In this document: positions 55,107 to 63,392 of the stretch, one piece after another
Layout of the letters: each line of letters opens with the position of its first letter
Position numbering within the stretch: the first letter of the stretch is position 1
DNA from: Pedobacter sp. ASV28
GTDB taxonomy: Bacteria > Bacteroidota > Bacteroidia > Sphingobacteriales > Sphingobacteriaceae
Assembly (NCBI RefSeq): GCF_016428855.1
Contig: NZ_JAELTN010000010.1
Location: forward strand, 47,867 to 111,866
Reading direction: 5' to 3'
DNA: 64,000 bases
The notes under the pieces: model-generated
Databases searched by the model: none
Told to the model about the DNA's origin: nothing
Seen by the model: only the letters and a program-made list of their open reading frames with translations
Program-made: the position numbers and the translations under genes

Positions 55107-55730
55107 TCAAAAAAAGAATATGGACAGACTAGAAATGACCTGTGCCTTAGGGATTTTTGCTTGCGGATGATAGCCCAAATAATCACTTATGGCCGCTGCA
55201 AGCGTTTTTACTGCCTTATATAATTGATTTTCTACCGTCCTCTTAGAAAGATCCAAAATCTGGGCAACTTCACTGCTCTTTAATCCCTGCTCTTTCACCA
55301 ATTTAAATATTATTTGACGTTGACCTGGAAGAGATGCAACCGCAAGATCAAGTATTTTGATCAACTCCTTATCTTCCATGGCCATTTCGTAGACATGAGG
55401 AATTTGCTCCAATACTTGTTCAATGGGAGGTTCTGTAAAAAACTGCTGCCTTTTTTTGTTAGACCTGATTAAATTAAGACAAGCATTTTTTGTAGCGACA
55501 TAGAGATAGACTTCGGGATTGAGCACATTCGATAGTGTTTCCCGCCTTAGCCATATTTTCACAAAAAGTTCTGAAGTAATCTCTTCTGCGCTCTCCAATT
55601 GTTTGGTATACTGCTTTGCAAAGGCAAGTAGCTGATCATAGTATGCTACAAACAGCTCATCGAATGCGGGCTTGTTGCCATATTGGATTTCCCTGAATAA
55701 TAGTGCAATCTTACTTTTTTGTGCTGGCAT
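55107..55730 (-). CDS. ECF RNA polymerase sigma factor of the FecR/receptor set
   Basis: A 207-residue ECF sigma factor with region 2 (about 17-85, FDELFVAYYDQLLAFAKQYT; EEITSELFVKIWLRRETL) and region 4 (about 125-185, LPGQRQIIFKLVKEQGLKSSEVAQILDLSKRTVENQL). It belongs to the same Bacteroidota class as the sigma factor at 42867. It is followed by its FecR partner (56-bp gap) and the receptor, and probably autoregulates the three genes. Confidence 0.95.
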   Translation of the reverse strand: MPAQKSKIALLFREIQYGNKPAFDELFVAYYDQLLAFAKQYTKQLESAEEITSELFVKIWLRRETLSNVLNPEVYLYVATKNACLNLIRSNKKRQQFFTEPPIEQVLEQIPHVYEMAMEDKELIKILDLAVASLPGQRQIIFKLVKEQGLKSSEVAQILDLSKRTVENQLYKAVKTLAAAISDYLGYHPQAKIPKAQVISSLSIFFF

Positions 55731-55906
55731 TAATATTTAACCTTTATAGACGTATGAGCTTGGTATGATGAATAATGACACCAAGATCTCAAGATATACT
55801 TATCCAAAGATAAAATTTAGCCAATAGGATATGGTGATAGTTGCTTGGTTTGGTTTCCTTAAATTTCAAATAATACATTAAAGAAGCTAAATAAAACAAA
55901 TTTTAT

Positions 55907-56085
55907 AGTGCGTTATGGTTTTTTCTTCTCCTTCAGAAAGCACAAAGAGAAGGCTGGAACCCATTTTGGCAAAAAGCTACCTCATATAGTTCATAGATCT
56001 TTGCCGCATCTTCGGTTACTTTCGAGGTCAACAACCTTAACCTACTGCCCAAAGCCATCTTTCCGGTTCTTTCAAATAATTTCAT
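55907..56085 (-). pseudogene. Decayed N-terminal fragment of a MarR-like regulator gene
   Basis: From an ATG at 56083-56085 the minus strand reads MKLFERTGKMALGSRLRLL followed by a helical stretch with KIYELYEVAF, the opening of a Bacteroidota MarR-type regulator (often fused to a GNAT domain). After Phe38 the frame slips at a run of five T (55971-55975). A shifted frame gives LPKWVPAF, and a second shift near 55941-55953 gives VLSEGEEKTIT, the expected continuation. Homology-like sequence ends near 55907; the rest of the gene is missing. The unshifted frame stops at 55933 after 50 codons. The remaining parts of the 437-bp gap hold nothing that I can support. Confidence 0.6.
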
Positions 56086-56167
56086 ATATAATCAATTACA
56101 TAATTAGTTATGAAAATGTAAAAAATATTTATTCCTAAAAAAAGGAAGCCCTTAAAAAGTTTATATC

Positions 56168-57436
56168 TTATGGTCGGTTATGGCTAGAAATGGTTTGTTG
56201 CCTATATTTCAGTTTGCTGATCTGTCCTTCCACAAATCGTTTGTCTACTCTCGACCTGGCAAGGTTAAGGGCGGCTTCATAAAATTTCAATGAGCAAACT
56301 GCCCTATCGAGTTTGTCATATATATAAGCTTTACAGAGATAGTAGAAAAAAACATATGGCCCTTTGACCAATAAAGCCAAACTATCTAGCTCTTTCAATA
56401 ATTGATCGGAAATGTGCATATGGCATTCGGCAATGATACGATTGAGCTTATAGGCTACCGTTTCGGGAAACAGCGCTTCCAACTGCCTATGGAGCAAGGC
56501 GATTTTTTGCCAATCTGTATCTTTAAATGTCAACGAAGAACAATGAACAGAAGAGATCAACGCTTCGAGGTAAAAGCGATCTGGTACCTGTAAGCATTTG
56601 GCAGCCTTCTTCAGGTGGGCAAAACCTTCGGCCATCAGCTGTCTGTCCCAAAGGGATCGATCCTGCGCTTCGAGCATTATCCAGTCCATATGTTGGTCTT
56701 TCCTTGCCGGAAAGCGAGATACATTCAAAAACATCAAAGCCAATAGCGCATGTGTATTGCCATCATCTATTTTTGACAATATTACATTGCATAATCGCAT
56801 GGCCTCGTAACATAAATCAGCATTGATTCCCTCTTGTTTTCGGGTAGTTTTATAGCCCTCGTTAAACAAGAGATAAAGCACTTGACGGATAATGGGCAAA
56901 TTTACCGTAAAGTTTTCCCTTTGGTAATCATCATCTGGCTTAAACCTTTTTAGTTCTTCTTTATGACGTAAAATCACCTTCTTTACTGCCTCTTCGTTTG
57001 TTAACAAGGCATTAGCCATTTCTGGATACCCAAAGCCACACAGATAATAAAGTGTGAGCATGATTTTGTTCTTTACAGAAACATGCAGCTGTGAGAAGAA
57101 AAGCAGAAGATTCATTTGGCTATCGTTGGCCTCCTCGAACAGCTCATAACTAGCTTCGGTCTCTTGTCTTAACGAAGTCTCCCTTCGTTCGCTACGGCGT
57201 TGTTTGTTCAGCTCGTTCAGCATTTTATGAATAGCAACCTTCATGAGCCAAGCCGAGGGATTTTGGGGAACACCTTTAAACTTCCAATTGGTCAGCGCAG
57301 CTTCAAAAGTATCCTGTAGCACATCCAAAGTGAGGTCAACATGCTGATAACCGTAACGTTGGTTCAATACGGCAATCATCTTTCCCGAATTTTCTCGGAA
57401 AAGATGAGTTGCCAATTCGTTAATTTTGGTCTCCAA
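56168..57436 (-). CDS. ECF42-type RNA polymerase sigma factor with C-terminal extension
   Basis: A 422-residue sigma factor, about twice the usual ECF size. Regions 2 and 4 are at the N-terminus (DVLQDTFEAALTNWKFKGVPQNPSAWLMKVAIHKMLNELNKQ; CGFGYPEMANALLTNEEAVKKVILRHKE), followed by a DUF6596-type helical extension (PIIRQVLYLLFNEGYKT at about 183-199, then TPR-like helices to the end). ECF42 sigma factors have no anti-sigma factor; their extension controls them, and the partner gene encodes a DGPF/YCII protein. Exactly that gene lies 6 bp upstream here. Confidence 0.9.
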   Translation of the reverse strand: METKINELATHLFRENSGKMIAVLNQRYGYQHVDLTLDVLQDTFEAALTNWKFKGVPQNPSAWLMKVAIHKMLNELNKQRRSERRETSLRQETEASYELFEEANDSQMNLLLFFSQLHVSVKNKIMLTLYYLCGFGYPEMANALLTNEEAVKKVILRHKEELKRFKPDDDYQRENFTVNLPIIRQVLYLLFNEGYKTTRKQEGINADLCYEAMRLCNVILSKIDDGNTHALLALMFLNVSRFPARKDQHMDWIMLEAQDRSLWDRQLMAEGFAHLKKAAKCLQVPDRFYLEALISSVHCSSLTFKDTDWQKIALLHRQLEALFPETVAYKLNRIIAECHMHISDQLLKELDSLALLVKGPYVFFYYLCKAYIYDKLDRAVCSLKFYEAALNLARSRVDKRFVEGQISKLKYRQQTISSHNRP

Positions 57437-57442
57437 ACGACA

Positions 57443-57784
57443 TTAATTTTCGTCCATTAATATCACTTCCCTAAGTTCCAAGGTGGAACCTCTTTGCAAA
57501 TCTGGACAACCTTTGGCAATCTGGGTAGCTTGTGCTAATGACTCGGCAATCAAGAAATAATATCCACTAATACACTCTTTGGCTTCTACAAATGGGCCAT
57601 CAGTGACCGTACTTCCCTTAATTATCGCCCCATCTGCTTCTAATGGATTGCCGTCCTTAAAATGTCCTAGTTTTACCAAACTTTCTACCCAAGCCATATG
57701 CTTTGCAATGTCATCCTGCATTTCTTCAAAGGATAGTTTTCCATAATCTGCACTTTCTCTGATCAGCATTAAAAATTCTTTCAT
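57443..57784 (-). CDS. YCII/DGPF-family protein, partner of the ECF42 sigma factor
   Basis: A 113-residue cytoplasmic protein starting MKEFLMLIRE with the family signature DGPF at 62-65 (TVTDGPFVEAKECISGYYFL). The ferredoxin-like YCII fold is a proposed small-molecule or enzymatic domain, and its role with ECF42 sigma factors is not known. It is the first gene of the two-gene operon and lies 6 bp before the sigma gene, an arrangement conserved across phyla. Confidence 0.9.
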   Translation of the reverse strand: MKEFLMLIRESADYGKLSFEEMQDDIAKHMAWVESLVKLGHFKDGNPLEADGAIIKGSTVTDGPFVEAKECISGYYFLIAESLAQATQIAKGCPDLQRGSTLELREVILMDEN

Positions 57785-57917
57785 AATTCTTGATTGTTAA
57801 ATATTACTGTTATACCTATGACAATCTCAATTACAAATTAGGGACATTTTTTTAAAGAAATTTGTTTAACACAAATTAAATGGACAAATGCACAAAGAAG
57901 AGCAAGTTAAGCAAGTT

Positions 57918-59570
57918 TCAATTACTTAATAATTCGATGGCCTTCTGCATTGGCTTATCGATAGCCTTTATAATATCCTCCAATTTTTGAGCAATTGGAT
58001 AATCTGGTAGTGTCCCTCTATCTTTATACCTGACTTTTTTCACTTCGTTGAAATAGGCAAATCTAGGAATCACAATCTGTATTTTGCTATTTGGCAATTC
58101 TATCTTTATTGTCTGTCCAGAAGTATTCCCATAATAGGCTCCACCAGTTTCTTCGCCAACAAAACTCCCTATGCCATTACTTTTTGCCATTGCACAAAAA
58201 TCTGCGGCTGAAGAAAATGTAAGTCCATCAATCAGAAACATGATCTTTCCCTCAAAACTTTTTCGCTGTGGCTGCTGCAATTCAACTAAAGGATTATCTG
58301 AGATGGCTTCTGCGTTATTTGCCTTATATATGGATTTAAAGTATCGAAAGGGCTTATGACTTAAATAAGAAAATAAAAGTGGCCCATAAATATCCAAGCC
58401 ACCTGCATTACCTCTTAGATCGATGATTAGTTTATCAGTCTTATCTTTATCCATCTGCTGAAATGATTTTTCGAGAAATGCTTCAACATTAAGTTTAGCT
58501 TGTTTTAATCTACCTTGATCAAAGGTTTTAATGGTAAGCAGTACAATTCCAGATGGCAGATGGCTAAACTGTAAATCCTTTGCGTTCGATTTTGTGTTGC
58601 TGATGTTATCATCAAGATCTTTGGCAAGGACTGCGTTGATTTTTACGGTAACTCGCCCCTTTAAGCCTTTACGATCTACCATAAATGAATTGCTATTACC
58701 ATACACCAGTCGATAAAGAAAAGCAAAAGCTCCATTATTTAAGATTTGCTGCTTTTTGGTCTGAATTTGTCCATCGGCCGGAAGATAATCAAATAATGTT
58801 TTTTTTATTTCTTTCATCGGTATCCCATTGATAGCTAAGATCTCTGTTCCAATTGGAAGTTCACTAAACTTGCTATAACGTACTACGGTATTCTCGTTGG
58901 TAAAATATAGGGAAAGTGGAAAAATAGGGGTATCATTTCCATAAGCTTTTAATATTTTGGAGGAAAGATTGGTTCCGGTATGCCCGTCCTGAACCTTACT
59001 GATCAGGTACATAATTTTTTTCCCAAATTCAAGCTGGCTCATTTGTTCATCAATGGATAGCAGGCCATCATCAAAGAGTTTTTTGATTTCCTTTTTACTG
59101 CGATAACGGTAAAGTCCAGCATGCTCTTTTTCCATATAATTTCTGAAAACCAGAAAATCCATGGCCAAAAGCTCTGGGCTGATCATTTTGAGCTTGTCAT
59201 ACCCAGCTTCCACAAGCCTATTATCCATTACGATCTGCGTTATACAGGTATCTTTACTATTTAAAATGATGTTGAAACCATAGGTATTTCCAGGTTCCGC
59301 CCTAAAGGTAATGGAATCGATATCCGTATAAAAGCTAATGGTCTTACTAACCAAAGGCTGCAAAGGGTGATAGATATCTGGTTTTGTTTCGGGAGAAAGG
59401 CTCCATATACCACTTCGCCATACATAGCCATCTTTGATCAGTACATTTTTTGATGTAGCCCTGATCGATGGCAGATTCTCTTGTCCAAATGCTGGAAAAT
59501 ATAACAACAGCACGAGAATTAGGGCCATACCCTTCCCTGCCCAAACAGGACTATCTTTAATTTTTTTCAT
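57918..59570 (-). CDS. Secreted S41-family (tail-specific) serine peptidase
   Basis: A 550-residue protein with a signal peptide (LYFPAFGQ). An N-terminal beta-rich domain (about 35-125) is followed by a helical bundle, a PDZ-like segment (about 200-310, GTEILAINGIPMKEI) and the S41 peptidase domain: DLRGNAGG (384-391), the nucleophile region DGLTFSSAADF (catalytic Ser454 by its following Ala-Ala) and VGEETGG (471-477). It probably degrades periplasmic or surface proteins or peptides. It lies 75 bp downstream of a DUF6249 gene that belongs to an ECF sigma module. Confidence 0.88.
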   Translation of the reverse strand: MKKIKDSPVWAGKGMALILVLLLYFPAFGQENLPSIRATSKNVLIKDGYVWRSGIWSLSPETKPDIYHPLQPLVSKTISFYTDIDSITFRAEPGNTYGFNIILNSKDTCITQIVMDNRLVEAGYDKLKMISPELLAMDFLVFRNYMEKEHAGLYRYRSKKEIKKLFDDGLLSIDEQMSQLEFGKKIMYLISKVQDGHTGTNLSSKILKAYGNDTPIFPLSLYFTNENTVVRYSKFSELPIGTEILAINGIPMKEIKKTLFDYLPADGQIQTKKQQILNNGAFAFLYRLVYGNSNSFMVDRKGLKGRVTVKINAVLAKDLDDNISNTKSNAKDLQFSHLPSGIVLLTIKTFDQGRLKQAKLNVEAFLEKSFQQMDKDKTDKLIIDLRGNAGGLDIYGPLLFSYLSHKPFRYFKSIYKANNAEAISDNPLVELQQPQRKSFEGKIMFLIDGLTFSSAADFCAMAKSNGIGSFVGEETGGAYYGNTSGQTIKIELPNSKIQIVIPRFAYFNEVKKVRYKDRGTLPDYPIAQKLEDIIKAIDKPMQKAIELLSN

Positions 59571-59645
59571 GATGATATCGTTTTATGTTTAAAATCTCTC
59601 AGCAATAATCGATCAGCAACCTTCCATATGTTGGGCCAATATTGC

Positions 59646-60053
59646 CTATTTCTTGGTTTTCTTTATATATAGAAAATATCCCAAAAAGCTTAAGGCTATA
59701 CAGAGGGAAAGTATGGCCAATGAATGGATCCCCAACGGAAGAGAGTAATGAACAAGGATTAGTCCAATGGAAATTCCGGTCAGAATGGCAAACCATTTCA
59801 GGTTAGCATCTCCCTCATGATCTGAATTTTGGTTCAATATAGAGGCCGCTAAATTTTCGGGAATACCTTTTTCAATAATTTTTTTCCTCAGGCGATGTGC
59901 CAGTATTTTTTTAACAAGCGACAGAATAAAGATCATAAATAGGGCTACGACCAAAATCGTTGCACTGATATTAAAAACATCTTCATCAATAGTTGGACCT
60001 AATGGCACCTGTAAAATAGCTATGGTATTATTCAATGTTTTCATTTTTTGCAA
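59646..60053 (-). CDS. DUF6249-like membrane protein (copy 1)
   Basis: A 135-residue protein with three hydrophobic segments (about 28-48, 85-103 and 110-129) and a basic region after the first helix (KKILAHRLRKKIIEKGIPENL). The arrangement of one helix, then a R/K-rich K-x-I-I-E-K/R-G-(I/L)-P motif, then two helices matches the protein at 62931 (RHKERMEIIERGLPSDH) and the DUF6249 family. The function is unknown. It lies 29 bp after a putative zinc-finger anti-sigma gene, and an ECF sigma factor heads the cluster, so a role in the same stress response is likely. Confidence 0.75.
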   Translation of the reverse strand: MQKMKTLNNTIAILQVPLGPTIDEDVFNISATILVVALFMIFILSLVKKILAHRLRKKIIEKGIPENLAASILNQNSDHEGDANLKWFAILTGISIGLILVHYSLPLGIHSLAILSLCIALSFLGYFLYIKKTKK

Positions 60054-60082
60054 TTTTTAATGGATTAGACAGGTGAGCAGAT

Positions 60083-60541
60083 TTAATGTTGCAATTTTAT
60101 ATGGTCAATTACCTTTATCTTTTCTTGAAATTTCATCCAAACATCCAAAAGTAGCCCAAGAAAAAGCAAGCTCGCAGAAATCACGATCAAAAGGTTTATT
60201 AAGGGTTCTGTAACTATAAAGTTGAAAAATTGCCCCCTTAGGACATAACAAACTGCGCCGAAGCTCAATGCAAGAAATGTAAGCCAGCTCAGGACCATCA
60301 AAAGAACAGATGAACCGATAGCCTTGGGCTTTGGTAATTGCGCCACAACTAATTTGGCAAGGTCGAAATCAAATGCAACTGCAGGCTGCTGTTTAATTTC
60401 ATGAAAAATCAATTTGTAGGTCGCTACGGAATGCTGACATGTTATGCACTGATTCACATGTGTTGTCCAATGTACTGGACTGTGGGCCTGATCTATCGCA
60501 AATGCCTGTATCTCTTTTTCTGAAAGATGTGCTTCGCTCAT
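60083..60541 (-). CDS. Putative zinc-finger anti-sigma factor with two membrane helices
   Basis: A 152-residue protein whose N-terminal part carries the ZAS-type motif HxxxCxxC (His28, Cys32, Cys35: HVNQCITC), used by many ECF anti-sigma factors for zinc binding. It is followed by two hydrophobic helices (about 77-99 and 112-132). Its start overlaps the sigma gene stop by 4 bp (60538-60541), showing translational coupling. It should bind and inactivate the sigma factor encoded directly upstream. The membrane helices suggest that a membrane signal triggers release. Confidence 0.82.
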   Translation of the reverse strand: MSEAHLSEKEIQAFAIDQAHSPVHWTTHVNQCITCQHSVATYKLIFHEIKQQPAVAFDFDLAKLVVAQLPKPKAIGSSVLLMVLSWLTFLALSFGAVCYVLRGQFFNFIVTEPLINLLIVISASLLFLGLLLDVWMKFQEKIKVIDHIKLQH

Positions 60542-61140
60542 AAGTCCTCCTGTTTATAATTTAACAAAATATATGTTTTCAACGCTTTTCTGGCCCTGAA
60601 TAAATAGTTTTTAAGTGTTCCTTCTGGCAATCCGGTAATCTCCATAATTTCTTCATAGCTCAATTCCTGATAGTGGAACAGGGTAATCAGTGTGGCGTAA
60701 ACCTGAGGCAACCTGCTTATTGCCTGCTCCAATACGTCGGCAAGTTCAGACCTGAAGAGGTTAGCCAAACTTTCATTTGTTGAAAAGTCGATAAAACGGT
60801 TAGCCATTTTTTCTAACAAATCATTACCCGGGTTTTCGGCAGTTGATAGGTTGTCAGGTAAGATCAGTTTCTTCTTCTCCAAATAATTATAACAGGTATT
60901 ATAGGCGATACTTGCCACCCAAGTAGACAATTTACAATGGCATCTAAAATCTCTGATGTGACGATAGACCTTAAGATAAACATCCTGTGCCAAATCCTTT
61001 CTATCTTCAGCATTAGGAACCATCTTAAACATGATCTGTGCAACAAGTCCCTCGGTACTCCTGATCAGTACAGCAAATACCGGATCTTCTCCGTTGGTTA
61101 TGCGCTTTACGATTTCCCGGTCTTCTAATTGATTAGCCAT
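60538..61140 (-). CDS. ECF RNA polymerase sigma factor
   Basis: A 200-residue sigma factor from the ATG at 61140 (MANQLEDREIVKRI); an ATG nine bases upstream is also possible. Region 2 is at about 20-90 (VFAVLIRSTEGLVAQIMFKM; LAQDVYLKVYRHIRDFRCHCKLSTWVASIAYN) and region 4 at about 130-185 (RLPQVYATLITLFHYQELSYEEIMEITGLPEGTLKNYLFRARK). It belongs to the RpoE-like group rather than the SusC/FecR-linked class. Its stop overlaps the start of the putative anti-sigma gene by 4 bp, and a DUF6249 gene and S41 peptidase follow. Confidence 0.93.
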   Translation of the reverse strand: MANQLEDREIVKRITNGEDPVFAVLIRSTEGLVAQIMFKMVPNAEDRKDLAQDVYLKVYRHIRDFRCHCKLSTWVASIAYNTCYNYLEKKKLILPDNLSTAENPGNDLLEKMANRFIDFSTNESLANLFRSELADVLEQAISRLPQVYATLITLFHYQELSYEEIMEITGLPEGTLKNYLFRARKALKTYILLNYKQEDL

Positions 61141-61228
61141 TATCCGCATTTGACAGGCAACTCGAAGAAAGGTTGCAACTATTGTAAATATAAATAAATA
61201 GAAAGATACCCTACAGTTAAACAGGCCA

Positions 61229-62872
61229 TTATAATTTCTTTGCCATCATTTCGCTATTCTGGATCTTGGTTAAACCAATTATATGACCTTTGCCATCCAC
61301 ATTAAAAATAATTGACGCATCCAAATCGCGGGCAAAGAACTTGTGTTTAGCAAAAGGCACCAATTCCTTTTTATCTTTGCCCACCTGTCCGAACAGCATA
61401 TTGTTTTCCAACACCACTTCAAAAACGGGCCCTTTATCAAATTGATATTTACCGGCATACTTTTGCATCAATTTAAGAGGAATATTGATTTTCCGCATCA
61501 TTTCTATCTCTTTATCCTTTCGCTTTCCTTTATTCGGTAGTCCTGTACCAATTATGGTAAAACCAATGATCTGATTACTTTGGTCTCTTTCGAAATTGAA
61601 GCTGGAAAGGCTATTTTCCAACACGAAATCATCTTTTTTATAAGGGATCAAACGGCTTCTCTTGCCTCCTCGGTAGTAATACATCAAATTACCGTCTTGC
61701 ACCCTTATGGAGTATTCCCCTCCATTTGTTAAGACATATATTCCCTGATAGGCTTTCAATTCAGACTGCTTCATTTCAATAGGGACGTAACCATAAGGTT
61801 TTTGTAGTTGCACAGCCAAAATTTTTGAGGCCAATAAATCCAGATCAACAGGACTATCGCAGTTTCTTAAAATTGATATGGATAGGTTTTCTTCTGGCAG
61901 ATAGGCAGCATAAGTGAAAAATCCGTTAACTATGCCAACATGTTTAACACTTGTACTCCCCTGAACATTGCCAATCTCCCATCCGTAACCATAACCCGTT
62001 AAGCGTCCATCATTAAGTTTACAAGAGGTATAAGCTTTTTTAAGGGATTCGGGTTTAAGAAATTTTCCATCATGCAGCGCTGTATACCATTTTTGAATAT
62101 CTTCAACAGTAGAGGCCAATGAGCCTGCAGCATAAGGCAAGGTCATACTCAAATAATCGGCATTTTCAAGATGTCCATTCCTATTTGTATATCCTGCTAC
62201 CCGATTAGGGATCAACCTGGTTGAAGTGTCATAATAGGAATCCTTCATACCTAAAGGTTTAAAAATGGTGTCGTTTATATATTCTCCATAAGGTTTACCT
62301 GTTATTTTTTCAATAATGTATCCCAATACTACATAACCTGAATTAGAATAACTATAATCTGATCCAGGTACAAATGCCAAAGGTTCATCCTTAAAAAGAT
62401 CTATCAATTGCTTAGGGCCAAGGTCTTGACGTTTCAACGCTTCGGTAAAACTACCTAGACCAGTGTAGTTTTTTATTCCCGACGTGTGTGTAAGTAGAGC
62501 TTCTATAGTGATTACCGGTGTTTTTTCAGGAAAATCTGGAATGTATTTACAGATATCATCCGTAATGGCCAGTTTATTTTCTTCTGCAAGCTTGAGTATA
62601 GCGCAAGCCGTAAACTGTTTGGTGATAGAGCCTAATCGGAACACATTATTGGCTTGTATTGCTACATTAAGCTCGATATTGGCTTTTCCAAGAACATTTT
62701 TATAGAGAAGCTGATCCCCTTTGGACAAGTAAATTACGGTGCCCACACCATCTTCGGGAAATTGACTGGCTACCAGTGAATCAAATAATTGTCGATTATT
62801 TTGTCCCAAAGTTATTATAGGGATAAGGATGGGAAATATAAGGCATAGAAATGCCTGTTGGAATGTCTTCAT
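61229..62872 (-). CDS. Secreted serine hydrolase of the class C beta-lactamase/DD-peptidase fold
   Basis: A 547-residue protein with a signal peptide (PIITLGQ). The penicillin-binding fold has SxxK at Ser82-Lys85 (GSITKQF), the YxN motif at Tyr175-Asn177 (YSYSNSG) and a KHVG triad-like motif at 310-313 in place of KTG. A C-terminal domain from about 365 (DUF3471-like beta part, LKAYQGIYVLTNGGEYSIRVQDG) follows. Such enzymes are esterases or D-aminopeptidases more often than true beta-lactamases. It lies 58 bp after a DUF6249 gene and downstream in direction, and may belong to the module of the sigma factor at 63393. Confidence 0.87.
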   Translation of the reverse strand: MKTFQQAFLCLIFPILIPIITLGQNNRQLFDSLVASQFPEDGVGTVIYLSKGDQLLYKNVLGKANIELNVAIQANNVFRLGSITKQFTACAILKLAEENKLAITDDICKYIPDFPEKTPVITIEALLTHTSGIKNYTGLGSFTEALKRQDLGPKQLIDLFKDEPLAFVPGSDYSYSNSGYVVLGYIIEKITGKPYGEYINDTIFKPLGMKDSYYDTSTRLIPNRVAGYTNRNGHLENADYLSMTLPYAAGSLASTVEDIQKWYTALHDGKFLKPESLKKAYTSCKLNDGRLTGYGYGWEIGNVQGSTSVKHVGIVNGFFTYAAYLPEENLSISILRNCDSPVDLDLLASKILAVQLQKPYGYVPIEMKQSELKAYQGIYVLTNGGEYSIRVQDGNLMYYYRGGKRSRLIPYKKDDFVLENSLSSFNFERDQSNQIIGFTIIGTGLPNKGKRKDKEIEMMRKINIPLKLMQKYAGKYQFDKGPVFEVVLENNMLFGQVGKDKKELVPFAKHKFFARDLDASIIFNVDGKGHIIGLTKIQNSEMMAKKL

Positions 62873-62930
62873 TCTTTTTAAAGTTTAATTGATAAATATT
62901 AAAGGCCTACGGATCTTATAAACAGCGATG

Positions 62931-63272
62931 CTACCCTCTCTTATTATGCATTCGCCTTAAGAGCAAATAAGAGGAAAGGAGCGCAATACCCAAGCCTAAG
63001 AATATAAAAAAGACAATGGTTATATACATATCTAGTTTAAAATATATGCTGACTTTGGCACCTACGGCTATCCCAAATGCAATACCGAAACTAATTAGCC
63101 CAAATACCATTAGAAACGGCAATAAATTGGTCTGATTTTTAAAATGATCAGACGGAAGCCCCCTTTCTATGATTTCCATGCGCTCTTTATGTCTAGTGGT
63201 AAAATAATAATAACTAATTCCAAATACGACCAGGGATATGGATATGAATAATGCTGCCGATGTTGTTTCCAT
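62931..63272 (-). CDS. DUF6249-like membrane protein (copy 2)
   Basis: A 113-residue protein with three hydrophobic segments (about 6-24, 50-72 and 80-102) and the motif RHKERMEIIERGLPSDH after helix 1, the mark of DUF6249 proteins. It resembles the protein at 59646 in layout and motif. It is divergent from an ECF sigma gene (120-bp gap with a palindrome) and is followed by the serine hydrolase gene. The function is unknown; association with ECF sigma factors on two occasions in this window suggests a shared signalling role. Confidence 0.75.
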   Translation of the reverse strand: METTSAALFISISLVVFGISYYYFTTRHKERMEIIERGLPSDHFKNQTNLLPFLMVFGLISFGIAFGIAVGAKVSIYFKLDMYITIVFFIFLGLGIALLSSYLLLRRMHNKRG

Positions 63273-63319
63273 AAATTGATTTGTTAATGTATCTTATAGG
63301 ACTAAATAAGATGACAAGT

Positions 63320-63335
63320 GGTCACATGTGTGACC
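63320..63335. promoter_or_regulatory. Palindrome in the DUF6249/ECF sigma divergent region
   Basis: The inverted repeat GGTCACA-TG-TGTGACC has perfect 7-bp arms with a 2-bp centre. It lies 48 bp upstream of the DUF6249 start and 57 bp upstream of the sigma gene start, so one bound protein could govern both. The arms are in the opposite orientation to a CRP site (TGTGA-N6-TCACA), so CRP is not implied. Confidence 0.5.
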
Positions 63336-63392
63336 TATCATTAAAAATGCTAGTCTAAGGATCTAGAAGAACAAAATTAATTAGCCATAGGC

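Noticed and set aside
55908..56138. 76-codon forward frame between the sigma loci
   Set aside because: It is the complement of the decayed MarR-like gene; its Ser/Leu-rich peptide looks like antisense of coding sequence.
63320..63335. CRP-like binding site
   Set aside because: The half-sites are in the reverse order to TGTGA-N6-TCACA, so the site is kept only as an unnamed palindrome.
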